Assembly (NCBI RefSeq): GCF_002869745.1
Contig: NZ_PNOS01000044.1
Location: 1 to 42,016 of the forward strand
DNA: 42,016 nt
From: Oceaniglobus roseus
Lineage (GTDB): Bacteria; Pseudomonadota; Alphaproteobacteria; Rhodobacterales; Rhodobacteraceae
Direction of reading: 5' to 3'
A program made the translations under genes and the position numbers. The notes under the pieces were generated by a model. The model was not told the DNA's origin. It worked only from the letters and a program-made list of their open reading frames with translations, and made no database searches. This document shows, in pieces, positions 26,490 through 34,549 of this stretch (position 1 is the first letter of the stretch; each line of letters opens with the position of its first letter).

Positions 26490-26950
26490 AATCCCCCACG
26501 AAACGCCAGATGAAATCGGCCTCGCGGCTCTACGCGGTGCAGGCCCTGTTCCAGATGGAGCATTCCTCGCTCTCCATCGACAAGGTACGCGCGGAGTTCG
26601 AGGATCACCGCTTCGGCGCCGTCTACGACGGCGAAGAGATGATCGAAGGCGACGTCGACCACTTCCGCCGCCTGCTCGACGACGCGGTAAACAACCAGGC
26701 GCGGATCGACCAGATGACCGACCGCGCGCTGGTGGCGAAATGGCCGATCGCCCGCATCGATCCGACCCTCAGGGCGCTGTTCCGCGCGGCGGGGGCCGAG
26801 CTGATCGGCAAGGACGCGCCGCCGAAGGTGGTCATCACCGAATACGTCGATGTCGCCAAGGCCTTCTTCCCGGACGGCAAGGAGCCGCGCTTCGTCAACG
26901 GCGTCCTCGACCACATGGCGCGCGAGGCGAGACCCGACGCCTTCGCCTGA
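26486..26950 (+). CDS. nusB: Transcription antitermination factor NusB
   Basis: NusB (154 residues) binds boxA RNA with S10 to stop premature termination in rRNA operons. The all-helical family is recognised by RLYAVQALFQME near 13-24, IDPTLRALFRAAGAEL near 91-106, and the end VITEYVDVAKAFF and PRFVNGVLDHMAR. ATG 26486 overlaps the ribH stop; this ribH-nusB pairing is common in proteobacteria. It is the last gene of the run; no T-rich terminator follows, only 168 bases to the convergent neighbour. Confidence 0.95.
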   Translation: MKSPTKRQMKSASRLYAVQALFQMEHSSLSIDKVRAEFEDHRFGAVYDGEEMIEGDVDHFRRLLDDAVNNQARIDQMTDRALVAKWPIARIDPTLRALFRAAGAELIGKDAPPKVVITEYVDVAKAFFPDGKEPRFVNGVLDHMAREARPDAFA

Positions 26951-27106
26951 AACAGGTGAGGACCGTCCCGCAAGTCATTGTCTCGACGGCCAGGTTCCTC
27001 GTTATTCATCTCGCTGTCCGCGCCTTCGGGCCCGGGCGGCAAGACTCACGCGCGGCTGCCGCATCTGCTTCATGCGCTGCATGAGGACTGGCGCGCAACC
27101 TCCTGT

Positions 27107-27139
27107 CATCTTTGCTTTCTAAATATCCCCGCCGGAGGC
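27107..27139 (-). repeat. Dispersed 33-bp repeat, copy 2, overlapping a gene end
   Basis: It is identical to 5621-5653 except for one base (C to T at 27119 or 27120 region), which on the minus strand turns TGG into the stop codon TAG. The last five codons (SGGDI) and the stop of the protease-like gene therefore come from the repeat. This suggests that the element entered or was captured at the gene end. Confidence 0.78.
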
Positions 27140-27901
27140 TCCCTCACCCTCCACCCGGACCAGGCGGTATGTGCGAAGCTCCTCCTCCGTCAGGATGTAG
27201 ATCCGGTCGGGGGGCGTGACGAGGGCATGCCGCATCACCATCGGGTCGATGCCCATCTCGTCGAGATAGGCCATGACCTCCCCTTGTCCGGCCTGGATGT
27301 CGGCGACGGCGAGGAAGGCGGGCAGGGCCGTGTTCTCGCCGAAATAGTGCTGGTGGACGCCGACATAGGCTTCCTTATCCACCCGCCGTTCCACGCCGGA
27401 GGCCAGGATGTAGGGGCAGGCCGAGAGGCAGACGTCGCCGGCGGTCATCTCGGTGGACAGCCCCGCTTCGCGCAGCGTCCGCCCGATGGCGAGCGCGTCG
27501 GAGACCGAGCCGCCGGAGCTGTTCAGGATCACCGTCGCGGGCGTGTCGGTGGACGCTTCGAGGTGCGCCGCGAAGCGCTCGGCGTCGCCCTCGGCGATCT
27601 CGCCGGTCAGGCGGAGGACGCGCGTGCCCTCCCGCTCGACGTCTTGGAACATGAGCCTTTCGGGCATCTCCGTGGGCGCCGGGAAGGGGCGGTTCGGCGG
27701 GCCCTGCGGCACGTCGCCCGGGCGATAGCGGCGGGTCTGGTCGCCGGGCTTCGTCGGGGTGTCGAGGCCGGGGGCGGCGGGGGCGAAGGTGAGGGTCGAG
27801 AGGCCGCGCGAGATGTCGCCGCCGAACATCAGCGCGGCAAGGCCAAGCTGCAGGCCGAGGATGCCCTTGATCATCGGGCCGGGGGTCGGGGCGAGCCTCA
27901 T
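27119..27901 (-). CDS. Membrane-anchored ClpP/SppA-fold serine protease-like protein
   Basis: The protein has 260 residues from ATG 27901; a GTG at 27931 would add ten. A single hydrophobic segment near residues 10-27 (IKGILGLQLGLAALMFGG) anchors it, then a Pro-rich linker to about 85. The domain has the ClpP/crotonase-like fold: LTGEIAEGD, VILNSSGGSVSDALAIG near 122-138 (oxyanion Gly-Gly), CLSACPYI near 159 with the probable nucleophile Ser, and VGVHQHYF near 178 with the probable His. It belongs to the poorly known COG3904-type periplasmic proteins. The C-terminal SGGDI comes from a dispersed repeat. It is downstream of, and probably transcribed with, the coiled-coil membrane protein gene (88-base gap). 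Confidence 0.82.
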   Translation of the reverse strand: MRLAPTPGPMIKGILGLQLGLAALMFGGDISRGLSTLTFAPAAPGLDTPTKPGDQTRRYRPGDVPQGPPNRPFPAPTEMPERLMFQDVEREGTRVLRLTGEIAEGDAERFAAHLEASTDTPATVILNSSGGSVSDALAIGRTLREAGLSTEMTAGDVCLSACPYILASGVERRVDKEAYVGVHQHYFGENTALPAFLAVADIQAGQGEVMAYLDEMGIDPMVMRHALVTPPDRIYILTEEELRTYRLVRVEGEGASGGDI

Positions 27902-27989
27902 GGGCGCTTCACCCGCGCCAGTCGAGGGCACGCGGCACTGCCGGAGCGCGCGCCGAGCGGTGTGTGCTTGACGGGGACCGTGCCCCGGC

Positions 27990-29330
27990 TCATTCGGCGG
28001 GTCCGCGCAGCGGCGTCGGGGCCGGGGCGGCCCGGTGGACGGAACGCTCGGACCCCTGATCGGCCCCGCGATAGTCCCCCTGATAGTCCCCGCGATCGGC
28101 CCCGTGGTCGAGGGCGCCCTCCATGTCCCGCAGCGCGGCGACGGCGGCGCGCAGTTCGGCCAGCGTCAGGGTGTCCTCCATGCCGACGCCGTCGCGCCCG
28201 GCGCGGATCGCGCCCTGGGTGATCATGAGGATCAGCACCAGCACGGCCGGCAGCAGGTCGATGGCGATGGCGCCGGCCCAGGAGGGGATGAAGTTGCCGG
28301 CATAGCGGATCACGGCATCGGCGCTCGAGATCGGGGTGTAGGTCGTGTCGGGCGGCGGGTCCATCGCCGCCACCGCCTCGGCCGCCGCGCGCAGGGTGTC
28401 GGCGCGCTGGCCGAGAACGGTCAGAACCGAATCGATGGTGGCCTGCTGCCCGGCCTGGATGTCCGGGGTCGAGCCGTCGAGCCGGGGCAGCACGACCGAG
28501 GCCGAGAGATCCTGGGCGGCGCGCGCCACCAGCGGCGCGACGGAAAGCTGGCGCAGGCGGGTGATGATCCCGGCGAGGTTCACCGCCTCTTCGGAGAACT
28601 CGACGGACCGCGCCTCGACCGGCCCCGGCTCTACCGTGAGGGCGCGCATCCGGCTCAGGATCTCGTTGCCGGTGGTGAAGGCCTGGGCGACCTGCGCCTC
28701 CTGCGCGGCGATCTGGGTCTCGAGGGCGGCAAGCTCTTCCGCCTTCTGGCGCAGCACGCGGAAGACGGCGCCGCGCCCCGCGGTGCCCGAGAGATCGCCG
28801 GTGGCCTCCTGCTGCGACAGGTCCTCGAAGCTCTGGCGCACGCGGGCGACGTCGCGCTCCAGCCCCTGGGCGGAGACGGCGATGGTGTTCGCCCGCTCCA
28901 GCGCCGCCTGATAGTCCTGCACGGTGCGCGCGAGGTGCTGTTCCACCGCGGCGGCCCCGGCCAGTGCTGCGGCGTTCAGCCAGGACGACATGGCGATGAT
29001 CGCGCAGGAGCCGAGCGCCATGGCCCCGAACAGCCCGAACCGGGCGCGGGCGCTGCGCATGGCGGGCAGGAGGCGCATCAGGTAGGACCAGAAGACGAAG
29101 ATCCCGACCGAGACGGCGATGGAGTAGGCGAGCGCGGCGAAGACCGACAGCGCCCCCTCGTCGTCGAGCAGCGTCGAGACGCCGAGATAGGTGTAGATGC
29201 CGGAGGCGACGGCCAGGACGCCGAGCGCGCTGCCCGAGAAGGTGTCGAGCCAGCCGAGATGGTTTTCCAGCTCCTGTGCGTGGCGCACGCCCTGCGCCTC
29301 GCTGCGGCTGAGATGTCGTCGCTCGGTCAT
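27990..29330 (-). CDS. Four-helix membrane protein with coiled-coil loop, unknown
   Basis: The protein has 446 residues and no family I recognise. Predicted by eye: three membrane helices at about 28-51, 58-82 and 100-128, a long mostly helical region of about 220 residues with heptad-like Leu/Ala spacing (about 130-220, QKAEELAALETQIAAQEAQV), and a fourth helix at about 348-373 (AIAIDLLPAVLVLILMI). The loop should be periplasmic if the N-terminus is cytoplasmic. The tail holds tetrapeptide repeats (DYQG, DYRG, ADQG) encoded by 12-bp tandem units. The layout is like energy-coupling or envelope-spanning scaffold proteins, but no such function is shown. It precedes the protease-like gene on the same strand. 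Confidence 0.78.
   Translation of the reverse strand: MTERRHLSRSEAQGVRHAQELENHLGWLDTFSGSALGVLAVASGIYTYLGVSTLLDDEGALSVFAALAYSIAVSVGIFVFWSYLMRLLPAMRSARARFGLFGAMALGSCAIIAMSSWLNAAALAGAAAVEQHLARTVQDYQAALERANTIAVSAQGLERDVARVRQSFEDLSQQEATGDLSGTAGRGAVFRVLRQKAEELAALETQIAAQEAQVAQAFTTGNEILSRMRALTVEPGPVEARSVEFSEEAVNLAGIITRLRQLSVAPLVARAAQDLSASVVLPRLDGSTPDIQAGQQATIDSVLTVLGQRADTLRAAAEAVAAMDPPPDTTYTPISSADAVIRYAGNFIPSWAGAIAIDLLPAVLVLILMITQGAIRAGRDGVGMEDTLTLAELRAAVAALRDMEGALDHGADRGDYQGDYRGADQGSERSVHRAAPAPTPLRGPAE
28053..28112 (-). repeat. 12-bp tandem repeat encoding a tetrapeptide repeat
   Basis: Five 12-base units run head to tail: CCCCTGATCGGC, CCCGCGATAGTC, CCCCTGATAGTC, CCCGCGATCGGC and the diverged CCCGTGGTCGAG. 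On the minus strand they encode DHG, ADRG, DYQG, DYRG, ADQG. Length change would keep the frame, so copy number may vary between strains. Confidence 0.75.
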
Positions 29331-29518
29331 CGGCGCCCCCCTGCGTTCGCCGGACTATGACGCGGCGCGGGGCGGGCGGGAAGGTGCCTGATGCAATCGT
29401 GACGACGGCGGAGCGGACCCATCAATTTCCGTGATGGAGGCGCGCGCAAACATTCGTTTCATTGTTGTGCGGCGCTTCCCTATGTGAGGCGCAGACAGAC
29501 TTTCCCATGGAGACGACG

Positions 29519-29740
29519 ATGCACACCGCGACTGCAACCCCCGCCTTTTCCCCGATCCCGCGCGCCCGGTCCGGTGCCCGCGGCGATCTGACGCGACTGG
29601 CGCTGCTGCTGATGATCTTCCTGAACGCGACCCTCGGGCTGGCGCTGCTGGCCCGCGAACCGGGGTCCGACTGGGCGGCGACCGGCGCGGCCGATGTCGC
29701 CTGGCACGGCAATTCCGGGCCGGTGACGTCGATCAGGTGA
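29519..29740 (+). CDS. Small single-pass membrane protein, unknown
   Basis: The protein has 73 residues. ATG 29519 is chosen because GGAGA lies 5 bases before it. After a basic stretch (RARSGARGDLTR) one hydrophobic helix spans about residues 28-45 (LALLLMIFLNATLGLALL), followed by a short polar tail with two Trp. No family is recognised. It is divergent from the coiled-coil membrane protein gene and stands alone. Confidence 0.5.
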   Translation: MHTATATPAFSPIPRARSGARGDLTRLALLLMIFLNATLGLALLAREPGSDWAATGAADVAWHGNSGPVTSIR

Positions 29741-29902
29741 GGAAGGTGCGGCGGGACCGCTGGTCAACCGTCAGGGTTTTCATTCCCGAGAGCCTGTATA
29801 CACAGGTGGGCGCCAGGTAACCGGACCAGGATCCGGACAGAGCCAGCCCCCTCGGAATTGATTAAGGCCACTGGAATAGTACCCCGGCACGAGAAGCGCA
29901 GA

Positions 29903-29938
29903 ACCCGCCGCACGCCGAGAGATAGGCGCGCGGCGGGT
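29903..29938. other. Strong intergenic hairpin
   Basis: ACCCGCCGC (29903-29911) pairs with GCGGCGGGT (29930-29938), and after one mismatch CGCC (29913-29916) pairs with GGCG (29925-29928), leaving loop GAGAGATA. No T-run follows on either strand, so it is not a standard terminator. Confidence 0.55.
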
Positions 29939-30081
29939 CCACGGCAAGGGGGCTTCGCGCCGCGCCGCGACGCCATGTCGGGCATTGGCCGCGCAGGAGC
30001 ATTTCCGGCAGGAAAGAGAGGGGGGTGCGGGGCGAAATTCCCGGCGGCGGATCGTCGATCCGGCCACGGGGCTTGATTTTC

Positions 30082-30096
30082 GTTTACGGTTTGTTC
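30082..30096 (+). promoter_or_regulatory. LexA-type SOS box before mmcB
   Basis: GTTTACGGTTTGTTC has the form GTTT-N7-GTTC, one base from the alphaproteobacterial LexA direct repeat GTTC-N7-GTTC. It lies 11 bases before the mmcB start. Caulobacter mmcB is known as a damage-inducible SOS gene, which supports the assignment. Confidence 0.65.
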
Positions 30097-30107
30097 ACAC
30101 TTCCCCC

Positions 30108-30575
30108 ATGCCCGACGATCTTCAGCCTTCCCTGACGCCCCGGCCCGGCCAGCTTCTGGCGCGGGGGGTCTGTCGGCATCTGCTCTCGCACGATTTCGTC
30201 ACCGTTGAGGAGCTGACGCCGGTCGCGGGGCTGAGGGTCGACGTCATGGCGCTCGGGCCGAAGGGCGAGGTCTGGATCGTCGAGTGCAAGTCGAGCCGGG
30301 TGGATTTCACCTCGGACCGGAAGTGGCAGGGCTATCTCGAATGGTGCGACCGCTATTTCTGGGCGGTGGACGAGGCCTTCCCGACCGAGCTTCTGCCCGA
30401 CGATACCGGACTGATGATCGCCGACGCCTACGACGCCGAGATCCTGAGGATGGGGCCCGAGACCAGGCTTGCCGGGGCGCGGCGCAAGGCGATGGTGCAG
30501 AAGTTCGCGCGCCACGCGGCGCTGCGCTGGCAGATGGCGCGCGATCCCGGGCTTGCCGCGGCGGGGCCGCTCTGA
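30108..30575 (+). CDS. mmcB: MmcB-family DNA repair protein
   Basis: The protein has 155 residues. MmcB is linked in Caulobacter to mitomycin C tolerance and mutagenic repair. The core LRVDVMALGPKGEVWIVECKS (seen as VDVMALGP and VWIVECKS) near residue 44-64 has the D...ExK arrangement of PD-(D/E)XK nuclease-like folds; YLEWCDRYFWAVDEAFP follows near 76-92. ATG 30108 has no clear ribosome binding site but sits right after a LexA-type box and may be translated from a very short leader. It is a single-gene unit, expected to be induced by DNA damage. Confidence 0.9.
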   Translation: MPDDLQPSLTPRPGQLLARGVCRHLLSHDFVTVEELTPVAGLRVDVMALGPKGEVWIVECKSSRVDFTSDRKWQGYLEWCDRYFWAVDEAFPTELLPDDTGLMIADAYDAEILRMGPETRLAGARRKAMVQKFARHAALRWQMARDPGLAAAGPL

Positions 30576-30623
30576 CGCCAGATCGGGGTTGCAGCGGCGG
30601 CGATTTCGCCCCATTGCCCTTGC

Positions 30624-30652
30624 TTGTAAAACGACCGACCCACAGATAGGGT
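30624..30652 (+). promoter_or_regulatory. Candidate promoter of yajC-secD-secF
   Basis: TTGTAA (30624-30629) and TAGGGT (30647-30652) are 17 bases apart in the mmcB-yajC gap. The -10 resembles the TAGGAT found before rpoD. The leader would be about 60 bases. Confidence 0.42.
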
Positions 30653-30718
30653 GCGCGCCGAACCGGGCCGAGGCCCGTCTTGGCGCGTCGTGCGACCCAG
30701 AACCGAAGGACCACATCC

Positions 30719-31045
30719 ATGTTTGTCACGCCTGCCTATGCGCAAGCGGCTGGAGGCGCCGCGGGGGCGTTCACCAGCTTTGTCCCGCTGATCCTGATCT
30801 TCGCCATCATGTACTTCCTGCTGATCCGGCCCCAGCAGAAGAAGGTGAAGGAGCATCAGAAGATGGTGGCGGCGCTGCGGCGGGGCGACCAGGTGGTGAC
30901 GGCGGGCGGCCTGATCGGCAAGGTCTCCAAAGTCAAGGACGACGGCGAGGTCGAGGTCGAGCTGGCCGAGGGCGTGAAGGTGCGCGTCGTGCGCTCGACC
31001 ATCGCGCAGGTGCTGAACAAGACCGAGCCGGCTGCGGCCTCCTGA
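30719..31045 (+). CDS. yajC: Preprotein translocase accessory subunit YajC
   Basis: YajC (108 residues) forms a complex with SecD and SecF at the inner-membrane Sec translocon. It has one membrane helix (FVPLILIFAIMYFLLIRPQQ, about residues 20-39) followed by the conserved QQKKVKEHQKMV and a small beta domain (GDQVVTAGGLIGKV). ATG 30719 follows GAAGGA; a frame opening at 30680 is longer but lacks one. It heads the yajC-secD-secF operon, 37 bases before secD. Confidence 0.94.
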   Translation: MFVTPAYAQAAGGAAGAFTSFVPLILIFAIMYFLLIRPQQKKVKEHQKMVAALRRGDQVVTAGGLIGKVSKVKDDGEVEVELAEGVKVRVVRSTIAQVLNKTEPAAAS

Positions 31046-31082
31046 CCCCCGTCGCGGGGTTTTCTAGTAATCGGGCAGGCTG

Positions 31083-32744
31083 ATGCTGCACATTGCACTC
31101 TGGAAGCGGATCCTGATCTGGGGGCTCGTCGCGTGCGGGCTTCTGTTCGCGATGCCGAACGCCTTCTATTCGCGGGTCGAGACCCACAACGACGCGGTCG
31201 CGCAGATCGCGAAGAGCGGGGCCACGCCCGAGCTGATCGCCGCGGAAGGCGCTTGGCCGGACTGGGCGCCGAACACGCTGGTGAACCTCGGGCTGGACCT
31301 GCGCGGCGGCGCGCACCTCCTGGCCGAGGTGCAGGTCGCCGACGTGTACCAGAGCCGGATGGACGCGCTCTGGCCCGAGGTGCGCGACGCCCTTCGGGAC
31401 GTGCGCGACCAGGTGGGCACCGTCCGGCGTACCGAGTCGGCGCCCGGCACGCTTGCCGTGCGGATCTCGAAGCCCGAGGGGATGCAGCGGGCGCTGGAAC
31501 TGGTGCGCGGCCTGGCCTCGCCCGTCGTCAGCCTCACCGGGGCGGGGTCGGAGGACCTGGTCGTCTCGGGCAACGGCGACACGATCACCGTCGGCCTGTC
31601 CGAGGCCGAGCGGACCGCGACGGACAGCCGCACCATGCAGCAGTCGGTCGAGATCATCCGCCGCCGGGTCGACGAGGTGGGCACGCGCGAGCCGACGATC
31701 CAGCGCCAGGGCGAGGACCGGATCCTGATCGAGGTGCCCGGCCTCGGCTCGGCCGCCGAGCTGAAGGCGCTGATCGGCACCACGGCGCAGCTGACCTTCA
31801 ACACGGTCGAGGGGCGCACCACGGATGCGAACACCCGGCCCGGTCCCGGCGAGGCGCTGCTGCCCGCGGCGGACGAGCCCGGCACCTTCTACCTGATCGA
31901 CACCACGCCCGTCGTCAGCGGCGAGGAGCTGACCGACGCGCAGCCCTCCTTCGACCAGAACGGGCGGCCCGCGGTCAACTTCCGCTTCAATCCCTCGGGC
32001 GCGCGGAAGTTCGGCGACTATACCGCCGCGCATATCGGCAGCCCCTTCGCCATCGTGCTCGACAACGAGGTGATCTCGGCCCCGGTGATCCAGAGCCACA
32101 TTCCCGGCGGCTCGGGCATCATCACCGGCCGCTTCACGGTGGAGGAATCGACGAACCTCGCCGTGCTGCTGCGCGCGGGGGCCCTGCCGGCGAAGATGAC
32201 CTTCCTGGAAGAGCGGACCATCGGCCCGCAGCTCGGGCAGGACAGCATCGACGCCGGGCGGATCGCCTGCATCGTCGCCTTCGTCGCGGTGCTGGCCTTC
32301 ATGCAGCTGGCCTATGGCCTGTTCGGCTTCTTCGCCAACCTCGCCCTGCTGATCAACGTGGGGCTGATGTTCGGGCTGCTCTCGATCATCGGCGGCACGC
32401 TGACGCTGCCGGGGATCGCCGGGATCGTGCTGACCATCGGCATGGCCGTGGACGCCAACGTGCTGATCTTCGAGCGCATCCGCGAGGAGCTGAAGACGGC
32501 GAAGGGTCCGGCGCGGGCGATCGAGCTGGGCTACGAGCGCGCCCTGTCGGCCATCGTCGATGCCAACATCACCACCTTCATCATCGCCGTGATCCTGTTC
32601 GTGCTCGGCTCGGGGCCCGTCCGGGGCTTCTCGATCACCCTCGGGCTCGGGATCATCACCTCGGTCTTCACCGCGATCTACGTCACGCGGGTGATGATCG
32701 TGACCTGGTTCGAGCGCCGCCGCCCCAAGACAATCGAGGTCTGA
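31083..32744 (+). CDS. secD: Protein translocase subunit SecD
   Basis: SecD (553 residues) uses the proton gradient with SecF to pull proteins out of the Sec channel on the periplasmic side. One N-terminal helix precedes the motif NLGLDLRGGAHLL near residue 70-82; the large periplasmic P1 domain follows (IIRRRVDEVGTREPTIQRQG near 195). The C-terminal half has five helices with GPQLGQDSI near 380 and MAVDANVLIFERIREEL near 455. It is 1 base from secF, so the two are co-transcribed and translationally close. Confidence 0.97.
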   Translation: MLHIALWKRILIWGLVACGLLFAMPNAFYSRVETHNDAVAQIAKSGATPELIAAEGAWPDWAPNTLVNLGLDLRGGAHLLAEVQVADVYQSRMDALWPEVRDALRDVRDQVGTVRRTESAPGTLAVRISKPEGMQRALELVRGLASPVVSLTGAGSEDLVVSGNGDTITVGLSEAERTATDSRTMQQSVEIIRRRVDEVGTREPTIQRQGEDRILIEVPGLGSAAELKALIGTTAQLTFNTVEGRTTDANTRPGPGEALLPAADEPGTFYLIDTTPVVSGEELTDAQPSFDQNGRPAVNFRFNPSGARKFGDYTAAHIGSPFAIVLDNEVISAPVIQSHIPGGSGIITGRFTVEESTNLAVLLRAGALPAKMTFLEERTIGPQLGQDSIDAGRIACIVAFVAVLAFMQLAYGLFGFFANLALLINVGLMFGLLSIIGGTLTLPGIAGIVLTIGMAVDANVLIFERIREELKTAKGPARAIELGYERALSAIVDANITTFIIAVILFVLGSGPVRGFSITLGLGIITSVFTAIYVTRVMIVTWFERRRPKTIEV

Positions 32745-32745
32745 C

Positions 32746-33708
32746 ATGCGTCTGAGACTGGTTCCCGAGGTCACCAACATCGACTTCTTCAAGTTCGCGC
32801 CCGTCACCTTCGGCGCGTCCTGCGTGGCGATGGTGCTGTCGCTGGTGGCCTGGGCCTTCTTCGGCCTGAACTTCGGGATCGACTTCCAAGGCGGCACCAC
32901 GATCCGCTCAGAATCGACGCAGGCCGTCGACGTGGGGGCCTATCGAGCGGCGATCCAGCCGCTGAACCTCGGCGACGTAAACATCACCCAGATCTTCGAT
33001 CCGACCTTCGGGCCGGACCGCAACGTGGCCAGCATCCGCATCCAGGCGCAGGACGGAGAACAGTCGGTGACGCCCGAGACCATCGGCGCGGTCGAGGAGG
33101 CGCTGAAGGCGGTCGACCCGTCGATCACCTTTCCGTCCGTCGAATCCGTGGGGCCGAAGGTGTCGGGCGAGCTGATCCAGACCGCCTTCATCGCCGTCGG
33201 CGCGTCGCTGCTGGCGATCCTGTTCTACATCTGGCTCAGGTTCGAATGGCAGTTCTCGGTCGGCGCCGTGGCGGCGCTGTTCCACGACGTGATCCTGACC
33301 ATCGGCATCTTCTCGGTGCTCCAGATCCGCTTCGACCTGGCGACCATCGCGGCGATCCTGACGATCATCGGCTATTCGATCAACGACACGGTGGTGATCT
33401 TCGACCGCCTGCGCGAGAACCTGATCAAGTACCGCAAGCGCGACCTCAGGGAGGTGATGAACCTCTCGGTGAACGAGACGCTGAGCCGGACCCTGATGAC
33501 CTCCGGCACCACGCTGATCGCGCTGATCGCGCTGCTGATCCTCGGCGGCGACGTGATCCGCGGCTTCGTCTTCGCGATCACCTGGGGCATCATCGTCGGC
33601 ACCTACTCCTCGGTCTACGTCGCCAAGAACATCGTGCTGTTCATCGGCCTCGACCGCGAGGAGAAGCCGACGGACAAGGGCAACCAGTTCGCCAACATCG
33701 ACGCCTGA
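32746..33708 (+). CDS. secF: Protein translocase subunit SecF
   Basis: SecF (320 residues) is the partner of SecD in proton-driven late protein translocation. The motif FGIDFQGGTTIR near residue 42-53 follows the first helix; then a short periplasmic domain, and five helices with GYSINDTVVIFDRLREN near 208-224 and the end GTYSSVYVAKNIVL. ATG 32746 is separated from the secD stop by one base. The last helix is followed by a polar tail. Confidence 0.97.
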   Translation: MRLRLVPEVTNIDFFKFAPVTFGASCVAMVLSLVAWAFFGLNFGIDFQGGTTIRSESTQAVDVGAYRAAIQPLNLGDVNITQIFDPTFGPDRNVASIRIQAQDGEQSVTPETIGAVEEALKAVDPSITFPSVESVGPKVSGELIQTAFIAVGASLLAILFYIWLRFEWQFSVGAVAALFHDVILTIGIFSVLQIRFDLATIAAILTIIGYSINDTVVIFDRLRENLIKYRKRDLREVMNLSVNETLSRTLMTSGTTLIALIALLILGGDVIRGFVFAITWGIIVGTYSSVYVAKNIVLFIGLDREEKPTDKGNQFANIDA

Positions 33709-33711
33709 TCC

Positions 33712-34485
33712 GTGACCGGGCTTCCGGCCCTTCCGGCGACGGGCATGGAATCTTTGATGATGACGGAGGGGCTGGCCTGGCTGCTCCTCGCCGCCGTCCT
33801 GGCGGGGATCGTGCGCGGCTTCTCGGGCTTCGGCACGGCGCTGGTCTTCCTTCCGGTGGCGGCGCGCTTCCTCGACCCGTTCTCGGCCATCACCGTCCTG
33901 ATCTTGATGGACCTGATCGGCCCGCTGCCGAACCTGCCCGCCGCCTGGCGGCAGGCGACGCGGGCGGATCTTCTGTGGCTGGGGCTGGGTCTGCTGGTGG
34001 GGCTGCCCGCGGGGATCGCCGTGCTTGCGGCGGGCGCCCCCGAGTTGTTCCGCTGGGCGGTCTCGGGCGTTTCCCTCCTGATGCTGGTGCTGCTGGGCTT
34101 CGGCTGGCGCTATCGCGGGGCGATGGGACGGGGCATGACCTTCGGCACCGGCTTCGCGAGCGGGCTTCTGGGCGGCGCGGCCGGGGTGCCGGGGCCGCCG
34201 GTGATCCTGGTCTACATGGCCTCGGCGCGGCCCGTGGCGGCGATCCGGGCGACGATCCTCGTCTTCCTCGTGCTGGTCGATGTCACGATGCTTGGCATGT
34301 TCGCCGGGGCCGGGCGGCTGGTCTTCGGCGCGCTCGGGCTCGGGGCGCTGCTGGCGGCGCCCTATCTGCTGGCGAACGTGGCGGGGGCGCGGGCGTTCCG
34401 GCCCGAGCGGGCGGGCCTCTACCGCGGCGCGGCCTATACCATCATCGCGGGGTCTGCCCTCTCCGGCCTGCCGCTCTGGGGATGA
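33712..34485 (+). CDS. TSUP-family (TauE/SafE) transporter
   Basis: The protein has 257 residues and about eight membrane helices. It shows the two repeated family motifs: GIVRGFSGFGTALVFLP near 33-48 and GFASGLLGGAAGVPGPPVIL near 145-164. TSUP proteins export or import small sulfur-containing or organic anions such as sulfite, sulfoacetate or oxalate-like compounds; which one is unknown. The start may be GTG 33712, 3 bases after secF, or ATG 33745. It separates secF from the Mth938-type gene, which are usually adjacent in this group, so it may be a later insertion. That last point is recalled, not checked. Confidence 0.85.
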   Translation: MTGLPALPATGMESLMMTEGLAWLLLAAVLAGIVRGFSGFGTALVFLPVAARFLDPFSAITVLILMDLIGPLPNLPAAWRQATRADLLWLGLGLLVGLPAGIAVLAAGAPELFRWAVSGVSLLMLVLLGFGWRYRGAMGRGMTFGTGFASGLLGGAAGVPGPPVILVYMASARPVAAIRATILVFLVLVDVTMLGMFAGAGRLVFGALGLGALLAAPYLLANVAGARAFRPERAGLYRGAAYTIIAGSALSGLPLWG

Positions 34486-34549
34486 GGGGGTCTTGGACCT
34501 TGCCGCCCCGGGCACTATGGTCGGGGCAACCCAGAGACGGAGGGACGCC

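Larger units (their letters stand above)
29741..30107. other. 367-base structured gap without a supported gene
   Basis: The gap contains a short hairpin CCTGT-ATAC-ACAGG (29793-29806), a strong hairpin at 29903-29938 and, at its right end, the LexA-type box before mmcB. Short open frames here have no ribosome binding site and no recognisable product. An unannotated small RNA is possible. Confidence 0.4.
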
